In this document: in pieces, positions 8,108-17,233 of the stretch
How positions within the stretch are numbered: the first letter of the stretch is position 1
How the letters are laid out: each line of letters starts with the position of its first letter
Origin: Crossiella sp. SN42
Lineage (GTDB): Bacteria > Actinomycetota > Actinomycetes > Mycobacteriales > Pseudonocardiaceae
Assembly (NCBI RefSeq): GCF_023897065.1
Contig: NZ_JAMHIV010000001.1
Location: 124,001-188,000 of the forward strand
Length of the DNA stretch: 64,000 nucleotides
Direction of reading: 5' to 3'
The notes under the pieces: model-generated
Told to the model about the DNA's origin: nothing
The model's input: the letters and a program-made list of their open reading frames with translations, nothing else
Databases searched by the model: none
Made by a program: the position numbers and the translations under genes

Positions 8108-11100
8108 AGCGCCTCCCGCAGCAGCACGCGGACCTCGACAGAGTGGGTATTCTCGCGCAGCCCGACGGTCACCGGATGCACCAGCAGGGCGCCCACCTCG
8201 ATCGGCCGGGTCTGCAAGTCAAGCAGCACCGATCGGAGCAGGTCCCGCTCCGACTGCCGCACTGCCAACACCACTTCGCCCAGGTCCACCAGCAGTGTGT
8301 GCACCGACACGCGAGTCTGCTCGTCCCAAGTGGACAGTTCGACGACGTCTGGAGCGAGCCGGACATGCTCGCGGATCAAGTACGGCGCGATCTCCGGCAC
8401 AGTCCCGTACAGCGACGACGGCGAGCCGGGTGCCTTGCCCCACGGCCACAGCACGTTGCTCACCGCCCTGGCCCGCCTGGCCTCCTCGGTTTCCGTGCCG
8501 AGATGCAGTAGTGCGTCGATGCTCTTGTCTGCGGCAACGAGCACCCCGAAGGTCTGCGGGTCCACCGCAAGCTGGGCCGAATCGGTGATCTGGTCGCGCA
8601 ACTCCAACCAGGACCTGAGCAGGGAGACCAGGTCCGGGTGCGCGCCGGGACCCGCGACCCGGGTGCTCAACGCGGAGCGGGCGGGGCCGTCGAGCACGAT
8701 GTCGTTCTCCCGGGCGACCCGCTCAACCTCTAGCACGGCATCGCTCACCGCCTCGTGCCCATTGCGCCAGGCTCGGCGCAGTGCGTCGAGGCTGGCCGAC
8801 ACCTCCGGTGACGGTGCGCACAACAACGCGGACAGTTGCTCGTCGACGATTTCCACGGAACTGGGCAGCATCGTGTCCTCGAGCGCACGGCTGAACGCGT
8901 TCGGGTCCTGCGCCAGTGCCCGTTGGAATGCCTCGATCTGACCAGTGCCACCCGGCGAGCGCTCCGACAGCCAGAACCGGTCGTCGTGCTCAGGATCTAG
9001 GTCAACCATTACTTCGTCAGGATCGATGCCCGGACAGCAGGCCGCCAACGCGTCCAGAACCAAGTGGGCTGCGGTCACCGTGTAGGTGCGGCGCCACCAG
9101 GTAACCCACTCAGGCGATCGGTCGACGGCGAGCACCTCAGCGACTGCCTCGCGCACTGCCGCGACGACATCGTGGTCGGTGAGCCACTCCCGCCAGCTCG
9201 CCGCGCCCGTTGCGTCGTCTTGCGCCTTCCCGACGATACCCAGAGTTGCAGCGGCCGAGATCAACGCGATTGACCAGTCTTCGCTCTCACGCAGACCAGG
9301 CCCGCCAGCGTGGGAGTGGATGACCGCAGCCACAAGGATCTTCACCAGCGACTCGCGGTCGAAGACCGTCATAGTCTTCGGCAGATCCGCCTCGACGAGA
9401 ACGGCGTACCGGAGCCTAGTCGTCCGTTCCGTGGGTGTGGGCTCGCCGGGTTCGACGGGGACCTTGACCACTGCCTCCAGCGCGTCACAGTGCAGGTCGA
9501 CACCGATCGCGGCGGGTACCCACTCGGCACCGCCGATGCCGAACTCGAGCTGAACCGGCTCGGCAGTGGGATTCCACAGGGTGCCGTGCGCGGTACGCGC
9601 GAACCGGACCGCGCGCACGCCGCCACCCTGAACGTGCAGGTGGGCAGTCAGTTCCGCGAGCAGCCGCTCCGCACCTCGACCGAGTCGGATCCCATTGCCC
9701 GAGCCGAGTCTGCTGACGTGGAACTCCCAGTCCGGGGTCATCGACGACGCGTCCTTCACGTCGCGGTCGACTGCTTCGAGTGTCGCGCTCACGGGCGAAT
9801 AGACATCGACCGCTGTGTCACCCGCGTCGACGCGGTCGACGAACCTTGCCTGATATGCCGTGGTCACATCCACCCGACGCCGTGGTTCGCCGGGGGCCAG
9901 AGCCGGCAGCGGGATCCAGTGCCGCTTGTTGTCGGCGTGGACCCCGAAATGCCTGCTCACGTTTCCCGGACAGAACTCGCGCAACGCGCGGAGCGCCGGC
10001 AGGTGCTCAACCTCGTTCTTCCCGCGCTGTCCCGGCACGGTGAACTCCACATCCGGCACCAACAGGTCGTCGAACAGGTTGCCTGGAACGAAATCGCGCA
10101 GCGGGGTCCGGGTTTGCAGACCGTTGTCCATGCCGACCGGTTCGCCTTGCCAGTTGTCCTCGAGCCTGCGCAACATCGTCGGGATGACCGCGACCAGCAG
10201 AGGGCGAGGCGAATCCCACAACAAGGTGTCAACGATGGACTCAGCCAGGTCGTCGTGACCGAGTCCGAGGGCGTGCTGCAGGTGCCTGCGCAGCATGCTC
10301 CGCTTAGTGCCGCCCTCCAGTAGCTGGCGCAGTTCGGCCTGCAGTCGCAACTGACGTTTCTCGGTTGCCGCCTGTGCGGAGGCGTTGTTCGGGAACAGTT
10401 GGGCCGCGGAACCTGAGAGGTCGGTCCAGGTCGACTCCCGCTCCTTGTACCGCAACTCCATCGCGAGCCAGTCCAGCAGCGCGTACACCGCCTGGATGCG
10501 CAGGACGTAGAGGTTCTCCACCGGGATCGTGCGCGGCGGCAACTCGGGGTCGAACATGGCGTCATAGGCGTCCCACGCCTGCCGGTCACGGCCCCAGTCG
10601 CTCAACACGACGACGGTCCACGGCCGGGTCTGCACGCTTCGGCCGGCGCGCCCCTTGCGCTGCAGGAACTGCGCGGCGTCGTGCGGAGCCTTGTGCTGGA
10701 TCACCGCGCCGACCTGGTCGTCGTCGAAGCCGACCTCCAAGGTCGCCGTGGCCACCACGACCTGTGCCGAGGTGGCCACCCCTCGGTCCTGCGAACTGGT
10801 CCGGCCGATCCTCAGCGACCGGTCGGCCTCGAGCTCATGGCCGAGGATGTCGGGGAGCCACCACCGCTGCCCTGTCTCCTCGCGCGCAGCCTCCGGTTCT
10901 CGGAGGTCTGCCTTCAACCTGCTCTGTTCAGCTGACCTAAGGTGTGCCAGGGAAGTGGGCTGCCTCGACGGGATGCCAAGCCCTTCCGCGTCGTACAGGT
11001 CCCAGTACAGCCGGTTCGTGCTGTCCAACTTGTCGGTGAACACGAACACCTTGCTGCCGAAGACACCCTCGGACGACAGGGCCGGATTCATGGCGTCGCG

Positions 11101-12510
11101 AACCGGATTGTCCAGGCATCGGGCCAGCACCATGGCCGACTGGATGCTCAGGGACAGCGGCCCTGTCCGGGAATGCGGGTTGTGCCGCAGAGCGACCAGG
11201 TACTCAGCGCCGGTGACTTCCATCTCGCTCGGCTGAGGGTGCACCGCTTGCACTGTGGACGGCGCCAGGTTGACCAAACGGGCCAGGAACGACTCAGGGG
11301 CACGCAGAGTAGCGGAGAGCCCGACCCAGACCGGGTCGCGGCGCAACCGGTGCTTGAGCCTCCGGAACAGGATGGCGTTCTGCGCGCCGCTCGGCCCCTC
11401 GTAGGTGTGCACCTCATCCAGCAACACCGCAGCGAGCGGCGCAGCGCCCGCCGTCCCCGGAGGGGGCACCACACCGAATGCCACCAGGTTCCCCGGTGCC
11501 GACAGTTGCCGGTTGAGCGACTCCGTGGTGGTCAACATGACATGCGCGGGATTCCGCTGTGCGCTGTCGCGGGTCAGCCGAAGCAAGCCCCCGTCAATGC
11601 AGGCGCGGCATTCATCGTTTGTGCACTGCAGGCTTTCGCGGGCAGGCCTGGCCAAGATGTCCGAGCCGCGCCAGACAAGATCGCTGTTGCAGTGGAGGCA
11701 GCGCAGGTACGGACAGATGTAGTCTTTTCCCTTGCGCTGCCACACGAACTTGACACTGCGCGCGTCCGCTGGGGTCGGGCCGAACCACGTCGCCACGCTG
11801 AGCGTCGGCCCCGCGCCCGCGTGCGCCGCGGTCTCCAGGTGCCGCAGCAGAGCGCGCAGTTGGTCCTTGAGCAGTTCATTGCGTGGGTACAGAGCCAGGG
11901 CGAGCGTGCCGGGGGCGCGCTGTTTGGTTGCCCGGTCGGCGAGCCACGCCAGCAGTGGGAGGTAGAACGCCAGTGTCTTCCCACTACCCGTTCCGGCCGT
12001 CACGATGACCCCGGCCGGGCCGTTCCCGCACAAGGCCTTCAACACGTTCTCGGCGCTGCGCTGCTGGAACCCGGAGATCTGAGGTGGCGCGATGGCCCGC
12101 GCGACCGCCTCGCCCGCTTCATCGAGGTACTGGCGGGCGCCAGCGAGCGCCTTGTCCGCAGGCAGGTCCCGCTTCGGGCGCCGGCGTGGCCGGTGCAGGA
12201 AGCGGTGATCGAGCACGAGGGGCTTGCCTTCGGTGACCCGTTCGTGACGGAACGCTTGGCGCAACGTCGCCATCAGCCGCACCGTCTCAGCGCTGCGAGT
12301 GCGGTAGCCCTGGTTCGGCGTGCGCACCACCAAGGCCTTCTCCTCCAGACGTGCCAGCACGTCTGGGTCGGCCTCGGTTTCATCGAGAATCTGTTGGATC
12401 TCCTTGGCAGTCCACTCTGCCCCGACTGCCCCCCAGGCGAGCAACTCGGCCTCGCGTAGTTCCAGCCGCGACAACGCGTCCAGATCACGTCGGAGTTGTT
12501 CGTCAACCAC
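8104..12510 (-). CDS. dpdJ: DpdJ, large DEAD/DEAH-box helicase of the Dpd system
   Basis: A helicase of about 1468 residues. An N-terminal winged-helix-like stretch precedes the motor. Walker A TAGTGSGKT lies around residues 170-180, motif II is LLDEVHTYEG (DEVH), and motif VI QFLQRKGRAGR is in the second RecA domain. Between motifs I and II sit two cysteine pairs, CPYLRCLHC and CTNDECRAC, likely a zinc knuckle inserted in domain 1. The remaining 800 residues are a large C-terminal region of unknown fold. The architecture resembles Lhr/YprA-type helicases with zinc inserts. The GTG at 12510 overlaps the stop of dpdI by eight bases and is preferred to a farther upstream start at 12579, which would overlap more of dpdI. 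It probably remodels or translocates DNA for restriction. Confidence 0.88.
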   Translation of the reverse strand: MVDEQLRRDLDALSRLELREAELLAWGAVGAEWTAKEIQQILDETEADPDVLARLEEKALVVRTPNQGYRTRSAETVRLMATLRQAFRHERVTEGKPLVLDHRFLHRPRRRPKRDLPADKALAGARQYLDEAGEAVARAIAPPQISGFQQRSAENVLKALCGNGPAGVIVTAGTGSGKTLAFYLPLLAWLADRATKQRAPGTLALALYPRNELLKDQLRALLRHLETAAHAGAGPTLSVATWFGPTPADARSVKFVWQRKGKDYICPYLRCLHCNSDLVWRGSDILARPARESLQCTNDECRACIDGGLLRLTRDSAQRNPAHVMLTTTESLNRQLSAPGNLVAFGVVPPPGTAGAAPLAAVLLDEVHTYEGPSGAQNAILFRRLKHRLRRDPVWVGLSATLRAPESFLARLVNLAPSTVQAVHPQPSEMEVTGAEYLVALRHNPHSRTGPLSLSIQSAMVLARCLDNPVRDAMNPALSSEGVFGSKVFVFTDKLDSTNRLYWDLYDAEGLGIPSRQPTSLAHLRSAEQSRLKADLREPEAAREETGQRWWLPDILGHELEADRSLRIGRTSSQDRGVATSAQVVVATATLEVGFDDDQVGAVIQHKAPHDAAQFLQRKGRAGRSVQTRPWTVVVLSDWGRDRQAWDAYDAMFDPELPPRTIPVENLYVLRIQAVYALLDWLAMELRYKERESTWTDLSGSAAQLFPNNASAQAATEKRQLRLQAELRQLLEGGTKRSMLRRHLQHALGLGHDDLAESIVDTLLWDSPRPLLVAVIPTMLRRLEDNWQGEPVGMDNGLQTRTPLRDFVPGNLFDDLLVPDVEFTVPGQRGKNEVEHLPALRALREFCPGNVSRHFGVHADNKRHWIPLPALAPGEPRRRVDVTTAYQARFVDRVDAGDTAVDVYSPVSATLEAVDRDVKDASSMTPDWEFHVSRLGSGNGIRLGRGAERLLAELTAHLHVQGGGVRAVRFARTAHGTLWNPTAEPVQLEFGIGGAEWVPAAIGVDLHCDALEAVVKVPVEPGEPTPTERTTRLRYAVLVEADLPKTMTVFDRESLVKILVAAVIHSHAGGPGLRESEDWSIALISAAATLGIVGKAQDDATGAASWREWLTDHDVVAAVREAVAEVLAVDRSPEWVTWWRRTYTVTAAHLVLDALAACCPGIDPDEVMVDLDPEHDDRFWLSERSPGGTGQIEAFQRALAQDPNAFSRALEDTMLPSSVEIVDEQLSALLCAPSPEVSASLDALRRAWRNGHEAVSDAVLEVERVARENDIVLDGPARSALSTRVAGPGAHPDLVSLLRSWLELRDQITDSAQLAVDPQTFGVLVAADKSIDALLHLGTETEEARRARAVSNVLWPWGKAPGSPSSLYGTVPEIAPYLIREHVRLAPDVVELSTWDEQTRVSVHTLLVDLGEVVLAVRQSERDLLRSVLLDLQTRPIEVGALLVHPVTVGLRENTHSVEVRVLLREAL

Positions 12511-13222
12511 GGTTCTGCCCTCGCCCCCTACTTGCGGACTGCCGGACCGCGACAATGCGGAACTCCCCGGCGACCCCATTCGCCGTGAGCCAGGACACTA
12601 CCGCTGGGGTCAGCGCGGACAGTTCGACCCCCTCGCTCCGGGTCGCGGCGTTCACGAAGGCATGGACCTCCTCGGGCAGCCGGGTCGCCAGCCGGTCGAG
12701 CGCCGCGGCCGCGGTGGCCACGATCTCCATCGCTTTCTCGTCTGGCAGCGCCGTTTGCACCCTGGACAGGGCGGTCAGCGCGCTCTCCACCTCCGCCGCG
12801 ATCTCGGCGAGCCCGAGAGCCGCCCTCGTCACGTGGACGAGGCCGCCCAAGTTCGCGCTGCTTCCCGTCAACCGGCCGACAAAAGCGCCCCACGCCGACT
12901 TCACCTCGGCCTCGAGTCTCCCGACCAAGCTGTCCAGTTTCTTCTCCGCCCCCTTCCACGGACGGTCCTCAAACGACTTGCGCACGGCCGCCACCAGGTT
13001 GAAGACGTCATCTGGCAGGTTCGTGCCTGGCCACCACTCGCTCCGGCCGACCTCGGCGGCCGCAACCAGCCTGGTCACCCTGCGGGTCAACCTGGTCAGG
13101 TCGATGTCCACCTGCTGCAGCTGGTTCATCCGGTCCTGCATAGCTTTCTCGTCGCTCGCTCGGTTCACCATCTGCGTCGCACGGGTGAGCCACTCAGGCA
13201 ACTGGCTAGACATCGACGACAC
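12503..13222 (-). CDS. dpdI: DpdI-position protein, helical, unknown function
   Basis: A 239-residue, mainly alpha-helical protein with no catalytic motif; leucine, alanine and charged residues alternate as in coiled-coil or four-helix adaptor proteins (for example RMNQLQQVDIDLTRLTRRV). It is identified as DpdI by position between the ATPase DpdH and the helicase DpdJ, as in described dpd clusters, where DpdI is also uncharacterised. Two starts are possible, GTG 13222 or ATG 13213, both overlapping or abutting the dpdH stop. It may bridge the two motor proteins; that is inference. Confidence 0.65.
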   Translation of the reverse strand: MSSMSSQLPEWLTRATQMVNRASDEKAMQDRMNQLQQVDIDLTRLTRRVTRLVAAAEVGRSEWWPGTNLPDDVFNLVAAVRKSFEDRPWKGAEKKLDSLVGRLEAEVKSAWGAFVGRLTGSSANLGGLVHVTRAALGLAEIAAEVESALTALSRVQTALPDEKAMEIVATAAAALDRLATRLPEEVHAFVNAATRSEGVELSALTPAVVSWLTANGVAGEFRIVAVRQSASRGRGQNRG

Positions 13223-16200
13223 CCGCCTTATTACCCAGTGCCAGCAACGACTGGCTCAGGTCGTCCAGCTTCGTTCGCACGCGCTGTTCCAGTTCTTCCA
13301 CGTCATTGGATTCAGGGGTGCTCCGCCGGCACTCTTCCTCGGTCCGCGCCACGGCCTCGCGGACCACTCTCATCGCTTCGGCGGCCCGGATCATCGCGCC
13401 GGCCCAAGACTGGACGCGGACGGCGTTGTCGAGGACGTCGACCGCGGCCGGCGGACGCCAGGTCAAGGGGAGGTGGTCCGGAGTGCTGCGGAGGACCTCA
13501 AGGGAAGACAAGAACGCGTTCTTTCCGTCGGCGGGCCGGAAGAACCCACTTTTCACTGCTTGCCTACCCAATTCCTCCGCAGGTGCCACCACTGCCCGAG
13601 GCTTGACACCCTCGAGCGCGTCGGTCAGCGTGGCCTGCGCTTCGATGACCGATTCCATGAGTTCGGCCCCGGCCTGTTGAATGGCGGTAAGCAAGCCCTT
13701 TGCGTTTTTGGCCAACTGCGGCACGATCGCTTGCATGTCCTCCACTACGGCCCGGAGGAACGCAGTCGGAGCCATAACGGCATCGAGCAGGTCCGTCTCG
13801 AGCGTGACGAAGTCGACCAACTGGGGGTCGCCTGTGCCCTGGCGCGCGCTGGCGAACCCGGCGACGATGTCAGTGATCATGCGGTCGTCCAACAGCGCCC
13901 GGGCGGCCGCGGCCGCGTCTTCCCAGCTATCGGCGACTCCCAATGGCACCGCCTCGGCGAGCGCATCCCCCAGGGTGGTGAGATCCCGTGGATCCGCCCC
14001 ACAACACATCAACGCGATCGCCCGAACGCCAACGGCGGCCCGTGCCAGCTCCTTCGCCCGCACCTTGGCGAGAAAACCAGTGCGAACCTGCTCGGCCCAG
14101 TCGTCGAGCCGGGTCTCCAGGCTGAGCATGAGGTCGTGTGGCTCGAGGCCCCTGGGCCACTCCCAGTTTCCGCTGTACCGATCCCAGTGCCCATGGTCGG
14201 CATACCACTTGGCGGCAGCAAGGACCTTGACGTCCTCGGAACTGCGTTCGAGGGTGAAGGTGATGCTGCCCGCGCCTGCCCGCTGGCCATAGGCATCAGG
14301 ACCGAAGTAGAACGACGTCTGCTTGAAGTAGTTGCCGAACAGGTCGTCGATGAGGCCGCTCGACCGGCGGTGAACGAGATCACGATCCAGGTCAAGCCGC
14401 GCAAGAACCAGTGTGTACAGAATGGGGCGATACATCTTGACGTCCCGATCCGACAGTTGTGATCCAGTCTCCCACTGGAACAGCGATTGGAGCGGGCTCG
14501 GCAGCGACGGCTTTTGCGGCGGCGAGTTCGTCGGGACGACGCCAGGTTGGGCACGCGAAACTGGCTTCGCAACGACAACAGGCCGCGCCTGTTCGACCGG
14601 ATCCGAACCGGACTTGTCCGCTAGGCCGAAGGCCTCCAGCACCACGGGATTCGGGTGTTGCTCGGCGCCCCACAACACCGCGGCTCGGAAATACCGATCA
14701 CCTTCCTCCCCGGTCCTACCGTTGAGCAACGCCGACTTCGGCAACTTGTGCTGGTGGTCGAACCGGGTGAAGGCACGCTCATGCGGGAAGGTTCCCCGCC
14801 CCAGGTGCGCGTACGCCTCAATAAGGGTATCGGAAACGCACTCGTTGATGTCACTGCGCGGCGTCCTGGGTTTGTCCGGAGTAGTAGGTCGCTCCAGTGC
14901 TCGTTTCAGCGCCGCCTCGTTGTACGGATAAAGACCGACCTGGCCCAGGCCGTCGATCTCCACGGTGCCGAATCCAGCGTGGCAGCGCGATCGCATCGGG
15001 CATGGTGCGCCGTCCGGACCACTGTCGCAGGCGTTGGGCAGCCAAGTGTCGTCGTCCCGATCGGCACGGCGCCACAACGTGTCGACCCGGTCGTTGCCCA
15101 ACCGCACCAGGTTGAGGTAGCGCGCGATGAATGCCTCACGCTGTGGCAAGGCGTCCTCGGAAACCGCGAACTGATGGGTGATCCGGGTGCCGACCGTACG
15201 GACGATTTTCTTGAACGGGCCGTCCGTGACAGCGAAGACGGCCCTCAACGGCGCCATGTCCTCGCCTGGCTGGGTGGCGAACTGGTCATACAACTCACCG
15301 CCGATGAGGCCGAACTGAGCGAGGTCCTCGAACAGCAGGACCAACTCCCTGCCCTTGCTGCGCAGGGTTTTGCGGGCCTCGCGGAAAAGGTCGTCGAGGT
15401 TCTCGCCATCGGGCGCACGCAGTCCAATGGCCGCGGACAAACCGTGTTGGACGGCCTGGTTGAGCACTTCCAGCGCTTGCTGGGGCTCGTGGGAGACCAC
15501 GTCCCACAGTGCGGCCAGCTCATCAAACTTGGCGACCGCGCCGCGGACGCCGGGCTTGCCCAGCGGAAGGTCACTGCGCTGGAACTCGACTGTGTCGCGC
15601 CGGGACACCTTGTCCAGCAGCGAATTGACGATGACGTCGAGGGTTCCGCCGGGCTGCAGGAGCGTCTCGTTTACCTTGGTCACCTGCAGCAGATCGGCCA
15701 GGCCATGTCTGCGCTTGCCGCTTGCGTCCGGCACGCCCAACAACAAGTTGCGGTCGATGCGGGCATCACGCTCTTCGTCCGTCTCGTCCGGATGGGCCTG
15801 TTCTGGTTCGAGTGTCCAGGTGAGAGCAAACCGCGTTTCCTCCAGCAGTCGGTCGCGCAACTGCTCCGGGCTAGTTCCGGCAACCGCGTTCTCCACCCGG
15901 GCCAAGAGCTCGCTGCCGCCGGCGGTGGGCAGCCCATCGACGATGCTACGGAGAAGGTCGCGGATGGTCTGTACAGCGCGGGGCACGTACAAGACGTGGC
16001 AGTTGGCCAGTTCCGTGGGCCAGTGAGCATGTACCCAGCGCACGACATGGCTCTTGCCTGCTCCGGACTCGCCGGTCACCGCGATCAGGGTGTTGCGATT
16101 AACGTCGCCCAACCCAGCCCGTAGCGCCCGCAACACGTCCCGCTCGGAGCCGTCGCCCTCGGCGATCTCCACTCCACTCAGGTGGGACAGGACCATCGGA

Positions 16201-16316
16201 GTGTGCGCGGCGAGGAACAGCGCGTCGGCATCACTGGGCAGCGCGCCGATGTCGGAGTAGACAGTGCTGCGGACCGATTCCGCCGTCCAGCAGCGGAATC
16301 CCTTGAGCGTGGTCAT
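13206..16316 (-). CDS. dpdH: DpdH, large P-loop ATPase of the Dpd system
   Basis: About 1036 residues. A P-loop ATPase of the AAA/STAND style: Walker A TGESGAGKSH at about residues 81-90, then HVVRWVHAHWP, and a Walker B-like strand LVLLFEDLAQFG. A cysteine group (NACDSGPDGAPCPMRSRC) in the middle may bind zinc. The long C-terminal half is helical. In published dpd clusters DpdH is the large ATPase next to DpdG. ATG 16316 overlaps the dpdG stop in an ATGA arrangement and is therefore preferred over upstream in-frame starts. Its likely role is ATP-dependent control or assembly of the restriction complex, which is not visible from sequence. Confidence 0.85.
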   Translation of the reverse strand: MTTLKGFRCWTAESVRSTVYSDIGALPSDADALFLAAHTPMVLSHLSGVEIAEGDGSERDVLRALRAGLGDVNRNTLIAVTGESGAGKSHVVRWVHAHWPTELANCHVLYVPRAVQTIRDLLRSIVDGLPTAGGSELLARVENAVAGTSPEQLRDRLLEETRFALTWTLEPEQAHPDETDEERDARIDRNLLLGVPDASGKRRHGLADLLQVTKVNETLLQPGGTLDVIVNSLLDKVSRRDTVEFQRSDLPLGKPGVRGAVAKFDELAALWDVVSHEPQQALEVLNQAVQHGLSAAIGLRAPDGENLDDLFREARKTLRSKGRELVLLFEDLAQFGLIGGELYDQFATQPGEDMAPLRAVFAVTDGPFKKIVRTVGTRITHQFAVSEDALPQREAFIARYLNLVRLGNDRVDTLWRRADRDDDTWLPNACDSGPDGAPCPMRSRCHAGFGTVEIDGLGQVGLYPYNEAALKRALERPTTPDKPRTPRSDINECVSDTLIEAYAHLGRGTFPHERAFTRFDHQHKLPKSALLNGRTGEEGDRYFRAAVLWGAEQHPNPVVLEAFGLADKSGSDPVEQARPVVVAKPVSRAQPGVVPTNSPPQKPSLPSPLQSLFQWETGSQLSDRDVKMYRPILYTLVLARLDLDRDLVHRRSSGLIDDLFGNYFKQTSFYFGPDAYGQRAGAGSITFTLERSSEDVKVLAAAKWYADHGHWDRYSGNWEWPRGLEPHDLMLSLETRLDDWAEQVRTGFLAKVRAKELARAAVGVRAIALMCCGADPRDLTTLGDALAEAVPLGVADSWEDAAAAARALLDDRMITDIVAGFASARQGTGDPQLVDFVTLETDLLDAVMAPTAFLRAVVEDMQAIVPQLAKNAKGLLTAIQQAGAELMESVIEAQATLTDALEGVKPRAVVAPAEELGRQAVKSGFFRPADGKNAFLSSLEVLRSTPDHLPLTWRPPAAVDVLDNAVRVQSWAGAMIRAAEAMRVVREAVARTEEECRRSTPESNDVEELEQRVRTKLDDLSQSLLALGNKAGVVDV

Positions 16317-17233
16317 GTTGCCTCCAGGACCCGGATGTGACTGACGACGCGGTCCCACTCACCCAACCGCAAGACCACACTGGATGTGGCGTCCGCAGTA
16401 GCCAACAACTCGATCTTCTTGATGTGTGCGAGCTTGTTCAACGCGAGCGCGAGAGAACCACCGACATAAGCCGTGTCAGGGGGCTGCGGGAGTCTGGCAG
16501 CCAACCGTGGACTCAGTACCGGTACCAGCTCTTGCGCGTGGTGGAGCCACTGGTTCGCTTCCGCATGGCGAGGCAGCGCCGGCAACACATGGCGCAACGC
16601 ACGGGAGCAATCGGGGGCCAGCAGTGGCTTCCGGCCAATCTCGGTCGCCGCCACGAGGCCAAGCGTCCTAGCCCACCGAGTGAACTGCGGCCACTGGGAA
16701 CTGTTTCCGATCGCGGACTCCATCTGCGCGGTCTTCACCACCGCTTCGGCCTCGGCCCAAGCGGTGGGGAGCCGCTCGTACGGGTCGAGGGCACACCACC
16801 ACGCAAGCCCCATCGCCACGTCCGAGGGCTTCGTCCCGGACTCCAGGTCCGCGATCGCAGTGGACCCGATGGCTCGCAATACGGCCGAATAGAAGGCGTT
16901 GGTTCGTTCCGGCGAGTCGACCAACAGCCCGGTGTTGGCGTTCGGGCCAAGCGACCACACTTCAGGGGAGTCCCCGCTCGCGGTCACCATCCCCAGGTGC
17001 TCCCCCACCTTCAACGAGGGCAGCAATGCGGTTTCCTTGGGACTACTCTGCCGCACCAGCAGTTCCGGCTGTAGGTCGCGTTGCAACTCGACGATGGTCC
17101 GCCCTCCTGGACGGGAGCCGAGTCGGCGACAGATGATCAGTAGTGCCTGCGCGCTTGCGCGGACATGGGTCTTGAGGAAGTCCACGAGATCAGTCTCCGA
17201 GAATCTGCAAGGCGATGTTCGCATCGAGTGCAC
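16313..17233 (-). CDS. dpdG: DpdG, unknown-function component of the Dpd system
   Basis: A 306-residue protein without recognisable catalytic residues. The N-terminal 100 residues look like winged-helix or adaptor helices, and the C-terminal end (ELLATADATSSVVLRLGEWDRVVSHIRVLE) looks like a small mixed alpha/beta domain. It takes the DpdG position between the RecQ-like DpdF and the ATPase DpdH. GTG 17233 has a GAGGGA ribosome-binding site and overlaps the end of dpdF by 44 bases; ATG 17224 and GTG 17185 are alternatives. The 3' end is coupled to dpdH. Confidence 0.7.
   Translation of the reverse strand: MHSMRTSPCRFSETDLVDFLKTHVRASAQALLIICRRLGSRPGGRTIVELQRDLQPELLVRQSSPKETALLPSLKVGEHLGMVTASGDSPEVWSLGPNANTGLLVDSPERTNAFYSAVLRAIGSTAIADLESGTKPSDVAMGLAWWCALDPYERLPTAWAEAEAVVKTAQMESAIGNSSQWPQFTRWARTLGLVAATEIGRKPLLAPDCSRALRHVLPALPRHAEANQWLHHAQELVPVLSPRLAARLPQPPDTAYVGGSLALALNKLAHIKKIELLATADATSSVVLRLGEWDRVVSHIRVLEAT

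Noticed and set aside
12351-14462. A 703-residue plus-strand frame over dpdH/dpdI
   Set aside because: Its composition is shadow-like, and the opposite strand continues the coupled dpd operon.
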